In this document: piece after piece, positions 1 through 8,375 of the stretch
How positions within the stretch are numbered: position 1 is the first letter of the stretch
How the letters are laid out: every line of letters begins with the position of its first letter
Translations under genes and position numbers: made by a program
The notes under the pieces: generated by a model
Told to the model about the DNA's origin: nothing
Seen by the model: the letters and a program-made list of their open reading frames with translations, nothing else
Database searches by the model: none
Origin: Thermomonas fusca DSM 15424
GTDB lineage: Bacteria; Pseudomonadota; Gammaproteobacteria; Xanthomonadales; Xanthomonadaceae
Length of the DNA stretch: 64,000 nt
Direction of reading: 5' to 3'
Assembly: GCF_000423885.1 (NCBI RefSeq)
Contig: NZ_AUIV01000005.1
Location: 1 to 64,000 of the forward strand

Positions 1-80
1 ACCCACAAGGCAGCAGGAGGCCAAGCCGACGAGGCTACAAGTTGATCGTAGCTATTCCTTGAGTGCGCGAAGTAGATCAT
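1..80 (-). CDS. possible integron cassette ORF, 5' part only
   Basis: Reading the minus strand away from intI, an ATG at 80-78 opens a frame that stays open to the window edge, 26 full codons beginning MIYFAHSRNSYD. It starts 5 nt beyond the candidate core site GTTAGGC (92-86), which is where the first gene of an integron cassette array usually begins. No family is recognised, and the last ten residues (SAWPPAALW) look less protein-like. The DNA is lower in GC than the rest of the window, which fits acquired sequence. So short an open frame could also be chance. Confidence 0.35.
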   Translation of the reverse strand, partial: MIYFAHSRNSYDQLVASSAWPPAALW

Positions 81-85
81 CTGCG

Positions 86-92
86 GCCTAAC
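86..92 (-). other. candidate integron core site GTTAGGC (attI or attC end)
   Basis: The minus strand carries GTTAGGC, matching the 7-nt core GTTRRRY where integron integrases cut and join cassettes. It lies 160 bp upstream of the chosen intI start, and an ORF begins just beyond it on the opposite strand. That is the usual arrangement, with intI transcribed away from its cassettes. The neighbouring integrase-binding sites of attI cannot be verified by eye, and a 7-mer match alone is weak. Confidence 0.45.
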
Positions 93-251
93 ACCTGAGT
101 AGACCCCAAGAGCGGGGTATAGGACGGGATGTTGCGCGGTTGGTTGGGGGCGGTCAAGCCAATTTCCTACGCAAAAACAATCCCTTGCCTGCTATGCGGC
201 GGTGCGGCGAATGCTGAACATCTCTGTATATGGAGCGGATTCGGGGGCGTA

Positions 252-1259
252 ATGGCACAGGTGCCTGAAAAACGGGGTGTAGCAAGTGATCGGGCACAAG
301 AGAGAAAAGTTAGCCTGATGGAGGCTGTTCGCCGCAGGATCCGTGCAAAACACTACAGCTTGCGTACGGAGCAGGCTTACTTGGGGTGGGTGCGGCAATT
401 CATTTTGGCGAACGGTCGTCGTCACCCGCGTGAGTTGGGCGGTGCGGAGGTGGAAGCGTTCCTCAGCCGGCTGGCGACGGAGCGCAACGTGGCGGCCAGT
501 ACCCAGAACCAAGCCCTGTCGGCGCTGCTGTTCCTGTACCGCGAGGTGCTGCGCGTGGATCTGCCATGGATGGCCTCGGTGCTACGGGCGAAGCGGCCGC
601 GCCGGTTGCCCACGGTGTTGTCGGTGGAGGAGGTGCGGCGCCTGCTGTCGATGATGGAGGGACGCACTTGGTTGATGGCCAGCCTGCTGTACGGCACCGG
701 GATGCGGTTGATGGAATGCCTGCGGCTGCGGGTCAAGGACGTGGATTTCGCGCGCAACGAGATCCTGATCCGCAATGGCAAGGGCGGCAAGGACCGGCGC
801 ACGATGCTGCCGCGTGCGCTGGAAGGCCCGCTGCAGCGCGAGATCGAGCGGACGCGGGTCCTGCATCGGCAGGACCTTGCCGAGGGCTTCGGCAAGACGC
901 CGCTGCCCGACGCGCTGTCGCGCAAGTACCCGGAGGCGGGCCGCGAGTTCGGTTGGCAGTTCGTGTTCCCGTCGGAGCGGCGGTCGGTGGATCCGCGCGG
1001 CGGCGGCCTGCACCGTCACCATGTGGACGATGCGGTGCTGGCCCGCGCCTTGAAAAATGCGCGGGCGCAGGCGGGGATAGAAAAGCTGCTCAGCGCGCAT
1101 ACCCTGCGCCATTCCTTCGCTACCCATCTGCTGGAAGCCGGCTACGACATCCGCACCATCCAGGAATTGCTGGGGCACAAGGATGTGGCCACCACCCAGA
1201 TTTACACCCACGTCCTCAACCGCGGTGGGCGCGGGGTGCGCAGTCCGCTGGATGGATGA
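252..1259 (+). CDS. intI: integron integrase (tyrosine recombinase IntI)
   Basis: Site-specific tyrosine recombinase that inserts and excises gene cassettes at attI and attC sites. With the ATG at 252 the protein has 335 residues, close to the 337 of IntI1. The N-terminal SAM-like domain contains HYSLRTEQAYLGWVRQF. Catalytic residues are R152 (GTGMRLME), H283 and R286 (HTLRHSF), H309 (LLGH) and Y318 (IYTHVL). The segment PLPDALSRKYPEAG (about residues 217-230) is the extra helix region found in integron integrases and absent from XerC/D, which decides the call. The frame is open from 129, but the 41 extra upstream residues do not look like IntI and the region is AT-richer. The gene appears intact. 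No cassettes are visible apart from the possible one at the left edge. Confidence 0.93.
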   Translation: MAQVPEKRGVASDRAQERKVSLMEAVRRRIRAKHYSLRTEQAYLGWVRQFILANGRRHPRELGGAEVEAFLSRLATERNVAASTQNQALSALLFLYREVLRVDLPWMASVLRAKRPRRLPTVLSVEEVRRLLSMMEGRTWLMASLLYGTGMRLMECLRLRVKDVDFARNEILIRNGKGGKDRRTMLPRALEGPLQREIERTRVLHRQDLAEGFGKTPLPDALSRKYPEAGREFGWQFVFPSERRSVDPRGGGLHRHHVDDAVLARALKNARAQAGIEKLLSAHTLRHSFATHLLEAGYDIRTIQELLGHKDVATTQIYTHVLNRGGRGVRSPLDG

Positions 1260-1262
1260 GGC

Positions 1263-1685
1263 TCAGGGCGCGGCGGTGATCGCCAGAGTCGCTTTCGGGG
1301 CTATCCCGCGCTCCAGCGATTGCAACGCGATGCGAAGCCCGCCCACGGTCGCATCGGTCTGGCCCTGGCCGCGCAACGGGCTGGTGTGCAGTGACAGCTC
1401 GCTGGCCGCCCCGCGTGCAGGCTGCCAGCGCAGGCGGATTTCCGCGTCGCCTGCCCACACGCAGCGCACGTCGGGCGGGCAGCGCGAGTCGTTGACCAGA
1501 CGCAGGTAGGTCAGCTGGCTGTCGTCGGCCAATGTGGCGCGCTCGCCCACGCCCAGGGTCACGGTCTGCGGCGCGGTTTCGTGCACGTTGGTGTCCTCGC
1601 GATCCGGCGCTTGTGGGGATGAAGGGGCAGCACCGGCGCAACCTGCGAGCAGGGCGGCGGCGAGGAGGCTGGCGATACGGCGCAT
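1263..1685 (-). CDS. small lipoprotein, function unknown
   Basis: 140-residue protein with a lipoprotein signal: positive start MRR, hydrophobic stretch, then lipobox LLAGC with lipidated Cys16. A Ser/Pro/Ala-rich linker follows. The mature part holds a Cys pair in SRCPPDVRCVWAGDAE, a spacing that could form a disulfide in the periplasm. I do not recognise a characterised family, though small xanthomonad lipoproteins with a similar CPxxxxCxWAG core are familiar. It converges on intI, with the two stop codons only 3 bp apart. Confidence 0.75.
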   Translation of the reverse strand: MRRIASLLAAALLAGCAGAAPSSPQAPDREDTNVHETAPQTVTLGVGERATLADDSQLTYLRLVNDSRCPPDVRCVWAGDAEIRLRWQPARGAASELSLHTSPLRGQGQTDATVGGLRIALQSLERGIAPKATLAITAAP

Positions 1686-1782
1686 GGCGGGCTCGCGGTA
1701 GGGGCAACGGTTTACGGGTATAGCACTACCCGGATCGAGGCGATGTGTCCGGCGACCGCCCGGGTTCAGCCGCGGTCGCGTT

Positions 1783-2454
1783 TCAGGTCGCCGATGCGGC
1801 CAGCCCGGCCAGCCGGATCGGTTCCGGCAGTCGGTGGCTGGTGGTGAAGCGCATCACCAGTTCCGGCGCCGCCGCCATCGCCACCCGATGGCCGGGCGAG
1901 ACGATCAGCGGGGGACTGTCCGGCCTGCTGCGCAGCACCCAGCCGATCTGCTGGCGGCCGTCGCGCAGTGGGGTGAAGGCGCCGCGCATTTCATGCAGCG
2001 CCATCCGCGGCTCGCCGGTGAGGATGGAGGTGGCAACGCCAATGCTGGGCAGGCCGGTGGCCACGCCGAAGTGCGCGGCGATGCCCAACCGGCGCGGGTG
2101 GGCGGTGCCGTGGCCGTCGACGAAGGCGAGATCCGGCGGGTGCTTGAGCATTGCCAGCGCCTCCAGCAGTGCGGGCAGTACACGGAAGCCCTGCAGGTCG
2201 GTAATCTCCGGCATCGCTGCCGGCAATCGCGCCACCTGTCGGTCGATGATCGCAAGGGTGTCTGCGTCCAGCAACAACGCGGTGGCGCGTAGGGTTGCGC
2301 CGTCGTCCTCACTGGCCGTCACGAAGCCGGCGATGCTGCGCAGCGGCTGGGCGAAGCGGTCGCGTAGCTCCACCTGCTGGACCAGTTGCTGCTGCAGGTA
2401 GTGCAGGGCGTCGATGTCGCCGGCCGAGGCTGGGGGAGGAGGCGTGGCCGCCAT
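1783..2454 (-). CDS. nfi: endonuclease V homologue with altered active site
   Basis: 223-residue member of the endonuclease V family, whose members nick DNA 3' to deoxyinosine (or act on inosine RNA). The signature FVDGHGTAHPRRLGIAAHFG (111-130) and the late SPGHRV motif match E. coli Nfi closely. By alignment from memory, two metal-binding acids are missing: the position of E. coli Asp35 (GADVGF) is Val45 in IAGFVTAS, and Glu89 (FREYP) is Val92 in FRVLP. Asp113 and the GHRV His remain. Activity is therefore doubtful. The ATG at 2454 shares its A with the TGA of the upstream phosphatase gene (TGATG), so the pair is probably translationally coupled. A frame extension upstream to 2559 lies inside that gene and is ignored. 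Confidence 0.85.
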   Translation of the reverse strand: MAATPPPPASAGDIDALHYLQQQLVQQVELRDRFAQPLRSIAGFVTASEDDGATLRATALLLDADTLAIIDRQVARLPAAMPEITDLQGFRVLPALLEALAMLKHPPDLAFVDGHGTAHPRRLGIAAHFGVATGLPSIGVATSILTGEPRMALHEMRGAFTPLRDGRQQIGWVLRSRPDSPPLIVSPGHRVAMAAAPELVMRFTTSHRLPEPIRLAGLAASAT

Positions 2455-2975
2455 CAGTCGCGGAACTCGCGAAGGCTGGCATGGCCGCCTGCGTCGAAGT
2501 GGACGCGGTAGCGGATGCCGTAGTTGCCCTCGTCCATGTCGGCCACGGCGCAGGCGCACAGGGCGCGCGCCAGCGGCGGCAGGGTGTCGCTGTGGCCGAT
2601 CACCAGTACCGTGCCGGCGGGATGTTCGGCGCGCAGGCGCCGGGCGAAGGCGGCGGCATCGGTGGGGTCGTAGGCAATCACCTCCTGCGCTTTTGCGCGG
2701 GCCACGGGCTCCGCGGTCTGGCGGGTGCGCCGTGTCGCTGAACTGTAGATCGCATCCAGTGGCTGATCCGCCAGCGAAGCGGCCAGCCGCTGCGCGCGCG
2801 CTGCGCCGATGGCGGTCAGCGGCGGATCCTTGCCGGCAGCCACGTCCTTCTCCGCGTGTCGCACCAGCAGGTAGGTGGCGCCGGCATCGCGGGCGGCGGG
2901 CATCGAGGCGCAGCTGGCCAGCAGCATGCAGGCCAGCGTTGCGATGGGAGCGGAAAGGCGGAGGCGCATCCGCAC
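2454..2975 (-). CDS. histidine phosphatase family lipoprotein
   Basis: 173-residue branch-1 histidine phosphatase. The signal peptide ends in lipobox LASC (Cys22), so it is probably anchored in the periplasm. The catalytic motif is LLVRHAEK (Arg39-His40). A later ATRRTRQTAEP supplies the usual arginine, and IGHSDTLPP the second histidine. These enzymes remove phosphate through a phosphohistidine intermediate; the substrate cannot be inferred. The gene is first in a two-gene unit with the endonuclease V homologue, overlapping it by one base. Confidence 0.85.
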   Translation of the reverse strand: MRMRLRLSAPIATLACMLLASCASMPAARDAGATYLLVRHAEKDVAAGKDPPLTAIGAARAQRLAASLADQPLDAIYSSATRRTRQTAEPVARAKAQEVIAYDPTDAAAFARRLRAEHPAGTVLVIGHSDTLPPLARALCACAVADMDEGNYGIRYRVHFDAGGHASLREFRD

Positions 2976-3047
2976 ATCATAGGCCGCGCGTACGGTCCGT
3001 CGCCGGAGACGCCCCGCTTTGCCGGGTCTGCTTCCGTTGATGGCGGG

Positions 3048-6000
3048 CTATCCCGGCCGCAGCGCGGTCAGCAGCCCGCGCGCGGCGCTGAAGCGGGTCG
3101 TCGCATCCGGCAGTTCCAGGGTGATGCGAAGTTTGTCCGGGCCGTCCATGCGGTAGTGCTTCGGTTGGCCCTGGATCAACCGGATCACCGCCATCGGATC
3201 GACCGCGGGCTTCTCGACGAACTGCATGCGCCCGCCGCTGCCGCCAAGGTCGAGCTTGCGGATGCCGAGCCGCGTCGCATCCAGCTTCAGTTCGGCGGTA
3301 GCGAACAGATGCTTGCTGGCCTCCGGCAGCAGGCCGAAGCGGTCGATCATCTCCACCTGCAGTTCGCGCAGCGCATCGGCATCGCGGGCGGCGCTGATGC
3401 GCTTGTACAGGGTCAGCCGCGCGTGCGGGTCGGGCAGGTAGTCGTCGGGAATCAGCGCCGGCACGTGCAGGTCCACGTCGGCGCCAAAGCGGTCGGCGTC
3501 GTCCACATCGGGAATCTTGCCCTGCTTGATCGACTTGACCGCGCGTTCCAGCAGCTCGGTATAGAGGCTGAAGCCGACTTCGGCCATCTGCCCGCTCTGG
3601 TCCTCGCCCAGCAGTTCGCCGGCGCCGCGGATCTCCAGGTCGTGGGTAGCCAGGGTGAAGCCGGCGCCCAGTTCGTCCATCGAGCTGATCGCCTCCAGCC
3701 GCTTCTTCGCGTCCGCGGTGATGCTGCGGCCGTCCGGCACCAGCAGGTAGGCATAGGCGCGATGGTGGCTGCGGCCCACGCGGCCGCGCAGCTGGTGCAG
3801 CTGGGCCAGGCCGAACTTGTCGGCGCGGTTGATCAGGATGGTGTTGGCATTGGGGATGTCGATGCCGGATTCGATGATGGTGGAGCACAGCAGCACGTTG
3901 GTGCGCTGCTTGTGGAAGTCCAGCATCACCCGCTCCAGCTCGCGCTCGTGCATCTGCCCGTGGGCGATGCCGATGCGCGCGTCCGGCACCAGCGCCTGCA
4001 GTTGGTCGTGCATGCGGCCGATGCTCTCCACGTCGTTGTGCAGGAAATACACCTGGCCGCCGCGCGCCAGTTCGCGCTGGAAGGCCTCGCGCAGCAGCGC
4101 GTCGTCCCAGACGTGGACGAAAGTCTGCACCGCCAGGCGGTTGGCCGGGGGCGTTGCAATGATCGACAGGTCGCGCAGTCCGCTCATCGCCATGTTCAGC
4201 GTGCGCGGAATGGGCGTGGCGGTCAGGGTGAGCAGGTGCACGTTGGCGCGCAGCTTCTTCAGCGCCTCCTTCTGGCGCACGCCGAAGCGCTGTTCCTCGT
4301 CGACGATGACCAGGCCGAGGTCGCTGAACTTCACGTCCGGCTGCAGCAGGCGGTGGGTGCCGACGATCACGTCGAGCTTGCCCTCGGCCAGCTTCTGCAG
4401 TTCCGCTTCGATTTCCTTCTTCGACCTAAAGCGCGACAGGACCTCCACCTTCAGCGGCCAGTCGGCGAAGCGGTCGCGCAGGTTCTGGTAATGCTGCTCG
4501 GCCAGCAGGGTGGTGGGCACCAGCACCGCCACCTGCTTGCCCGCGCTTGCCGACGCGAAGGCGGCGCGCACCGCGACTTCGGTCTTGCCGAAGCCGACAT
4601 CGCCGCAGACCACGCGGTCCATCGGCTGCGAGGAGGCAAGGTCGCGCAGCACCGCTTCGATGGCGGCGTGCTGGTCGGGGGTTTCCTCGAACGGGAAGGT
4701 GGCGGCGAAGGGCTCGTACATCGCCCGGTCCACGTCGATCGCCAGGCCCCGCCGCGCATGACGCTTGGCCTGGATCTCCAGCAGTTCGGCGGCGACGTCG
4801 CGGACCTTGTCGGCGGCCTTCTTCTTCGCCTTCGCCCACTGCTCGCCGCCGAGGTTGTGCAGCGGCGCGGTGTCGGGGTTGGCACCGGAATAGCGGCTGA
4901 TGCGGTCCAGCTGCGCCACCGGCACGTACAGGCGGTCGCCCTTGGCGTATTCGATGTCGAGGAATTCGCCGGGCATGCCGCCCACGTCCATCGCCACCAG
5001 CCCACGGTAGCGGCCGACGCCGTGGTCCTCGTGGACGATCGGCGCGCCCAGCGTCAACTCGCCGAGGTCGCGGATGATCGCTTCCGGCTCGCGCCCCGCG
5101 CGCTTGCGCCGACGCGGCTGCGCGGCGCGTTCGGGGAACAGCTGGCGTTCGGTGAGCACGCACAGCGCCGGTGCGTCCAGCGCAAAACCGTCGTCGAACG
5201 GGGCGACGGCGATGGCGAACGCGTGCGGACCGGCCTTGCCGCCGGGCGCGGTGGCCAGCCCGAGTCGCTCCCCGATACTCGCTTGGTCGGTCTGCCCGTC
5301 GCGCCCGGCGGCAAGGCCGATCGCGCGTTGGGTGGCTCCCGCAAAAGCCGACCAGTCCGCCAGCACTTCGGGTTGCAACCCTGCCGCCTGCAGCACTTCC
5401 AGCAGCGCCTCGCGGCGTCCTGCGGAATCCGCGGCCACCAGCACGCGGCCGGGATAGTTCGACAGGAAGTCACGCAGTGCCTGCCCCGCGGGCTGGTCCT
5501 TCGTGCTCAGCGGCATCGCCGGCGCCGGCTGCACCGGCAGCGGCTGTGCTTCTTCGTGGCGCGGATGCTGCGCTCCGCAGACTTCGATGCGCGCGCCCCG
5601 GTTCAGCGTCTCGCGCAGCGCATCCGGCGACAGCCACAGTTCGGCCGGCGGCAGCAGCGGCCGTTCGATGTCGTGGCGCAGCTGTTCGAAGCGCTCGCCG
5701 ATCTGCTTCCACGCGTGTTCCGCGGCCTCCAGCGCACCATCGCAGACCAGCGGCAGCGCGTTTGCGGCAAGGTAGTCGAACAGGGTTTCGGTGCTGCCGA
5801 CGGCGCCGCGTTGTGTGGCGAAGAACAGCGGCAGGTAATACTCCACGCCGGCCGGCGCAAGCCCGGCCTTGAGGTCCTGCACCAGCGCGCTGCGGCGGGT
5901 GTCGATGTCGAAGCGTTCGCGCAGCGCCTCCAGTGCGCGCCGCACGTGGGCATCGTCCATCGGCACTTCGCGGCCGGGCAGCAGTTCGATGGCGTCGATC

Positions 6001-6638
6001 TTTTCCAGCGAACGCTGCGACTCCGGGTCGAAGGCACGGATGCTGTCGATCTCGTCGTCCAGCAGCTCCACCCGGAACGGCGCGTCGGCGCCCATCGGAT
6101 ACACGTCCAGCAGGCCGCCGCGCACCGCGAAGTCGCCGGGATCGAACACCTGCGGCACGTTGCGGTAGCCGGCCGATTCCAGCCGGCGCTTCTCCGCGTC
6201 CATGTCCATGCGCTGGCCCAGCCGCACGCTGAAGCGGTTGCCCAGCACGTGGCTGCGCGGCGCCAGCCGCTGCATCAGGGTGGCGGCCGGCACCACCACC
6301 ACGCCTCGCCCGAGTTCTGGCAGCCGCGCCAGCGTGGCCAGCCGCTGGCTGACGATTTCCGGGTGCGGGCTGAAACGGTCGAAAGGCAGGGTTTCCCAGT
6401 CGGGGAAGCCCAGCACCGGCAGCGCCGGATCGGCGCCGGTGAGGGTGCGCAGGTCGCTTTCCAGCTGGTGTGCGGCGTGGTTGTCGCGCGCCACCAGCAA
6501 CAGCGGGCCATCAATGCGTTGCGCTGCGGCCAGCGCGGCGGCGGCCAGCGCGGTGCCGGAGGCGGGTGCGCGCCAGTACGCGCGCTGCTGGCCGGCGCGC
6601 GGTAGGGGGACGGGGGCTTGCAGCAGCAGGTCAGGCAT
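3048..6638 (-). CDS. mfd: transcription-repair coupling factor Mfd
   Basis: 1196-residue SF2 translocase that dislodges RNA polymerase stalled at lesions and recruits UvrAB. The N-terminal UvrB-like part starts around PVLGFPDWETLPFD. The RNAP-interaction region holds EDHGVGRYRGL. Helicase motifs include GDVGFGKTEVA (Walker A, about residue 680) and VDEEQRFG (about 780), followed by TLTATPIPRTLNM and the C-terminal TRCF domain. It is about 48 residues longer than the 1148 of E. coli Mfd. Much of the excess is a palindromic insert at about residues 440-469, just before the conserved VLTERQLFPE segment; see the repeat at 5231-5319. The frame is unbroken, so the protein is probably functional. 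The gene stands alone between a phosphatase lipoprotein and a GNAT gene. Long plus-strand open frames across it are GC-driven shadows. Confidence 0.97.
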   Translation of the reverse strand: MPDLLLQAPVPLPRAGQQRAYWRAPASGTALAAAALAAAQRIDGPLLLVARDNHAAHQLESDLRTLTGADPALPVLGFPDWETLPFDRFSPHPEIVSQRLATLARLPELGRGVVVVPAATLMQRLAPRSHVLGNRFSVRLGQRMDMDAEKRRLESAGYRNVPQVFDPGDFAVRGGLLDVYPMGADAPFRVELLDDEIDSIRAFDPESQRSLEKIDAIELLPGREVPMDDAHVRRALEALRERFDIDTRRSALVQDLKAGLAPAGVEYYLPLFFATQRGAVGSTETLFDYLAANALPLVCDGALEAAEHAWKQIGERFEQLRHDIERPLLPPAELWLSPDALRETLNRGARIEVCGAQHPRHEEAQPLPVQPAPAMPLSTKDQPAGQALRDFLSNYPGRVLVAADSAGRREALLEVLQAAGLQPEVLADWSAFAGATQRAIGLAAGRDGQTDQASIGERLGLATAPGGKAGPHAFAIAVAPFDDGFALDAPALCVLTERQLFPERAAQPRRRKRAGREPEAIIRDLGELTLGAPIVHEDHGVGRYRGLVAMDVGGMPGEFLDIEYAKGDRLYVPVAQLDRISRYSGANPDTAPLHNLGGEQWAKAKKKAADKVRDVAAELLEIQAKRHARRGLAIDVDRAMYEPFAATFPFEETPDQHAAIEAVLRDLASSQPMDRVVCGDVGFGKTEVAVRAAFASASAGKQVAVLVPTTLLAEQHYQNLRDRFADWPLKVEVLSRFRSKKEIEAELQKLAEGKLDVIVGTHRLLQPDVKFSDLGLVIVDEEQRFGVRQKEALKKLRANVHLLTLTATPIPRTLNMAMSGLRDLSIIATPPANRLAVQTFVHVWDDALLREAFQRELARGGQVYFLHNDVESIGRMHDQLQALVPDARIGIAHGQMHERELERVMLDFHKQRTNVLLCSTIIESGIDIPNANTILINRADKFGLAQLHQLRGRVGRSHHRAYAYLLVPDGRSITADAKKRLEAISSMDELGAGFTLATHDLEIRGAGELLGEDQSGQMAEVGFSLYTELLERAVKSIKQGKIPDVDDADRFGADVDLHVPALIPDDYLPDPHARLTLYKRISAARDADALRELQVEMIDRFGLLPEASKHLFATAELKLDATRLGIRKLDLGGSGGRMQFVEKPAVDPMAVIRLIQGQPKHYRMDGPDKLRITLELPDATTRFSAARGLLTALRPG
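5231..5319. repeat. palindromic element copy A: conserved core, locus-specific arms, inside mfd
   Basis: A 20-bp perfect inverted repeat (5231-5250 CGGCCTTGCCGCCGGGCGCG, with its complement at 5300-5319) flanks 13-nt inner arms that pair at 9 of 13 positions. Between them is a 23-nt core at 5264-5286, starting GTCGCTCCCC and ending ACTCGCTTGG. The core plus the A before and T after it recurs exactly at 60791-60815, where the arms are unrelated. In the mfd frame the core reads QASIGERL and the arms read GLAAGRDG and GLATAPGGKAG. The element keeps the mfd frame open and accounts for about 30 residues. Confidence 0.85.
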
Positions 6639-6742
6639 GTAAAACGCGCCCGCGCCGGACGGCGTGCGCCAGCGCGTTGTCGATGGAATTGGAGGCCGAT
6701 TCTACCGGGTCGAACCTCGCGCCTCACGGACGCGCCAAGCGC

Positions 6743-7327
6743 TCAGCCGACCAGCAGCGGCATCGGCGGCGGGGTGATCTTCGGCTTCGGCGGCGGAATA
6801 TCCAGCACCACCCGCACCAGCCCGGGTTCGCCGGTCGCCTCCTGGCGGAAGCCCAGCGAGGTGGCCAGCGCCTGCATCGGCAGGTTGCTTTCCAGCACGT
6901 CGCCGTACACGCGCCGCACCTTGCGGCCCTTGGCCCAGCGCACCAGCCTACGCATCAAGTGGCGGCCCAGGCCCATGCCGTTGACGTAGTGGCTGACCAG
7001 GATCGCGAATTCGGCGTCGCTGCCGTTGGCGTCGATGGAGATGCGTGCCACCGCGCCGACCAGCGCCTCGCCCGGCGGCAGCGGCTCGGCGGCCACCAGC
7101 GCGAAATCGCGGCGCGGATCCGGCCGGCTCAGCCGCTCGGCCTGCTGCGTGCTCAGCTCCTTCATCGGGTGCAGGAAGCGCTGGCGGATCTCGTCCGGCT
7201 CCAACAGGGAGAACGCGGCCTGCATCGGCCCGGCGTCTTCCGGCCGGATCGGGCGGATCAGGATGTCGCGCCCATTGGCGAGGCGGACATGTTCGTGCCA
7301 CGGGGGCATGCGGTTGCGGGCGGCCAT
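6743..7327 (-). CDS. GNAT family N-acetyltransferase
   Basis: 194-residue single-domain GCN5-related acetyltransferase. The fold is seen in IRPIRPEDAGPMQAAFSLL at the start, the beta-4 strand EFAILVSHYVNGMGLGRHLM with the acetyl-CoA pyrophosphate loop (GMGLG), and the C-terminal NLPMQALATSLGF. The layout resembles the C-terminal acetyltransferase domain of protein lysine acetyltransferases (Pat/YfiQ type), but without the acyl-CoA synthetase-like part, so the substrate is open. The proline-rich tail (IPPPKPKITPPP) is probably disordered. It stands alone upstream of mfd on the same strand. Confidence 0.85.
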   Translation of the reverse strand: MAARNRMPPWHEHVRLANGRDILIRPIRPEDAGPMQAAFSLLEPDEIRQRFLHPMKELSTQQAERLSRPDPRRDFALVAAEPLPPGEALVGAVARISIDANGSDAEFAILVSHYVNGMGLGRHLMRRLVRWAKGRKVRRVYGDVLESNLPMQALATSLGFRQEATGEPGLVRVVLDIPPPKPKITPPPMPLLVG

Positions 7328-7386
7328 TCGGGCATCTTGGCGTGGACGACGTTAAAAAAATGAACGGCGCGTGTCTGGGCGCGCGT

Positions 7387-8328
7387 TCAGCCCGTCGCGG
7401 CTGGTCGCGGGCCGCGCACACGGGTGTAGGCGGTCACCGCGCCCAGCACCAGCGCGCCAGCCACCACGCCGGCGAAGGCGTTGAACAGGTTTTCCCACAA
7501 CCAGCCCGGCGGCAGCGCGTGCGCGGCCTGCGCCCAGTGGTGCAGCAGCGGAATGCCGTGGACCAGGATGCCGCCGCCAACCAGGAACATCGCCGCGGTG
7601 CCGGCCACCGACAGGAACCGCATCAACCGGGGCGCGAACGCCAGGATGCCGCGACCCAGCGCGGCGCTGGCGCGGCCGGCGCCGGTGCGGGTCAGGCGCA
7701 GGCCGAGGTCGTCCAGCTTGACGATGCCGCCGACCAGCCCGTACACCCCCAGGGTCATGATCAGCGCGATCACCACCAGCACGCCCAGCTGCCTGAGGAA
7801 CGGCTGGGTGGCCACGGTGCCGAGGGTGATCACGATGATCTCGGCGGACAGGATGAAATCGGTGCGGATCGCGCCGCGGATCTTGTCGCGCTCGAACGCC
7901 ACCATGTCCATGGACTCATCGGCCACCGCCTGCACCAGCATGTCGTGGTGTTCGGCGTCATCGCCCTTGTGCAGGAACCTGTGCGCCAGCTTCTCCACGC
8001 CTTCGTAGCAGAGGTAGGCGCCGCCCAGCATCAGCAGCGGCAGGATCAGCGGAATGCCGATGCCGCGCGATTTCAGCCACGCCTCCAGCGCCGCGATCGC
8101 CAGCGCCGCCGGCACCAGGATCGCCTTGTTGACCAGCGAGCCCTTGGCCACTGCCCACACCACCGGCAGCTCGCGCTCGGCCTGGATGCCGGTCACCTGC
8201 TGCGCGTTCAGCGCCAGGTCGTCGCCCAGCACGCCGGCGGTCTTCTTGGTGGCGACCTTGGCCATCACCGAGATGTCGTCGAGCAGGGTGGCGATGTCGT
8301 CGAAGAGGGCGAAGAAGCTGGAGGCCAT
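7387..8328 (-). CDS. DUF808 family inner membrane protein (YedI-like)
   Basis: 313-residue polytopic membrane protein. The N-terminus SFFALFDDIATLLDDISVM and the following KVATKKTAGVLGDDLALN are the hallmark of DUF808 proteins such as E. coli YedI. Several hydrophobic segments follow (AILVPAALAIAALEAWL, PLILPLLMLGGAYLCYEG, VVIALIMTLGVYGLVGG, LVLGAVTAYTRV). No biochemical function is established for the family. Start at 8328, shortly after the hairpin repeat at 8376-8431. Confidence 0.88.
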   Translation of the reverse strand: MASSFFALFDDIATLLDDISVMAKVATKKTAGVLGDDLALNAQQVTGIQAERELPVVWAVAKGSLVNKAILVPAALAIAALEAWLKSRGIGIPLILPLLMLGGAYLCYEGVEKLAHRFLHKGDDAEHHDMLVQAVADESMDMVAFERDKIRGAIRTDFILSAEIIVITLGTVATQPFLRQLGVLVVIALIMTLGVYGLVGGIVKLDDLGLRLTRTGAGRASAALGRGILAFAPRLMRFLSVAGTAAMFLVGGGILVHGIPLLHHWAQAAHALPPGWLWENLFNAFAGVVAGALVLGAVTAYTRVRGPRPAATG

Positions 8329-8375
8329 GGGCGGATTCAGTCAGGGCAGTAGCGAAAGTCTCGCATGCGCGAATG

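Noticed and set aside
2856..6605. 1249-codon open frame on the plus strand opposite mfd
   Set aside because: Antisense shadow of a high-GC gene; Gln/His/Arg/Ala-rich composition and no motifs. Other long antisense frames (29496-32195, 18446-22171, 16008-18626, 13036-14727) are rejected for the same reason.
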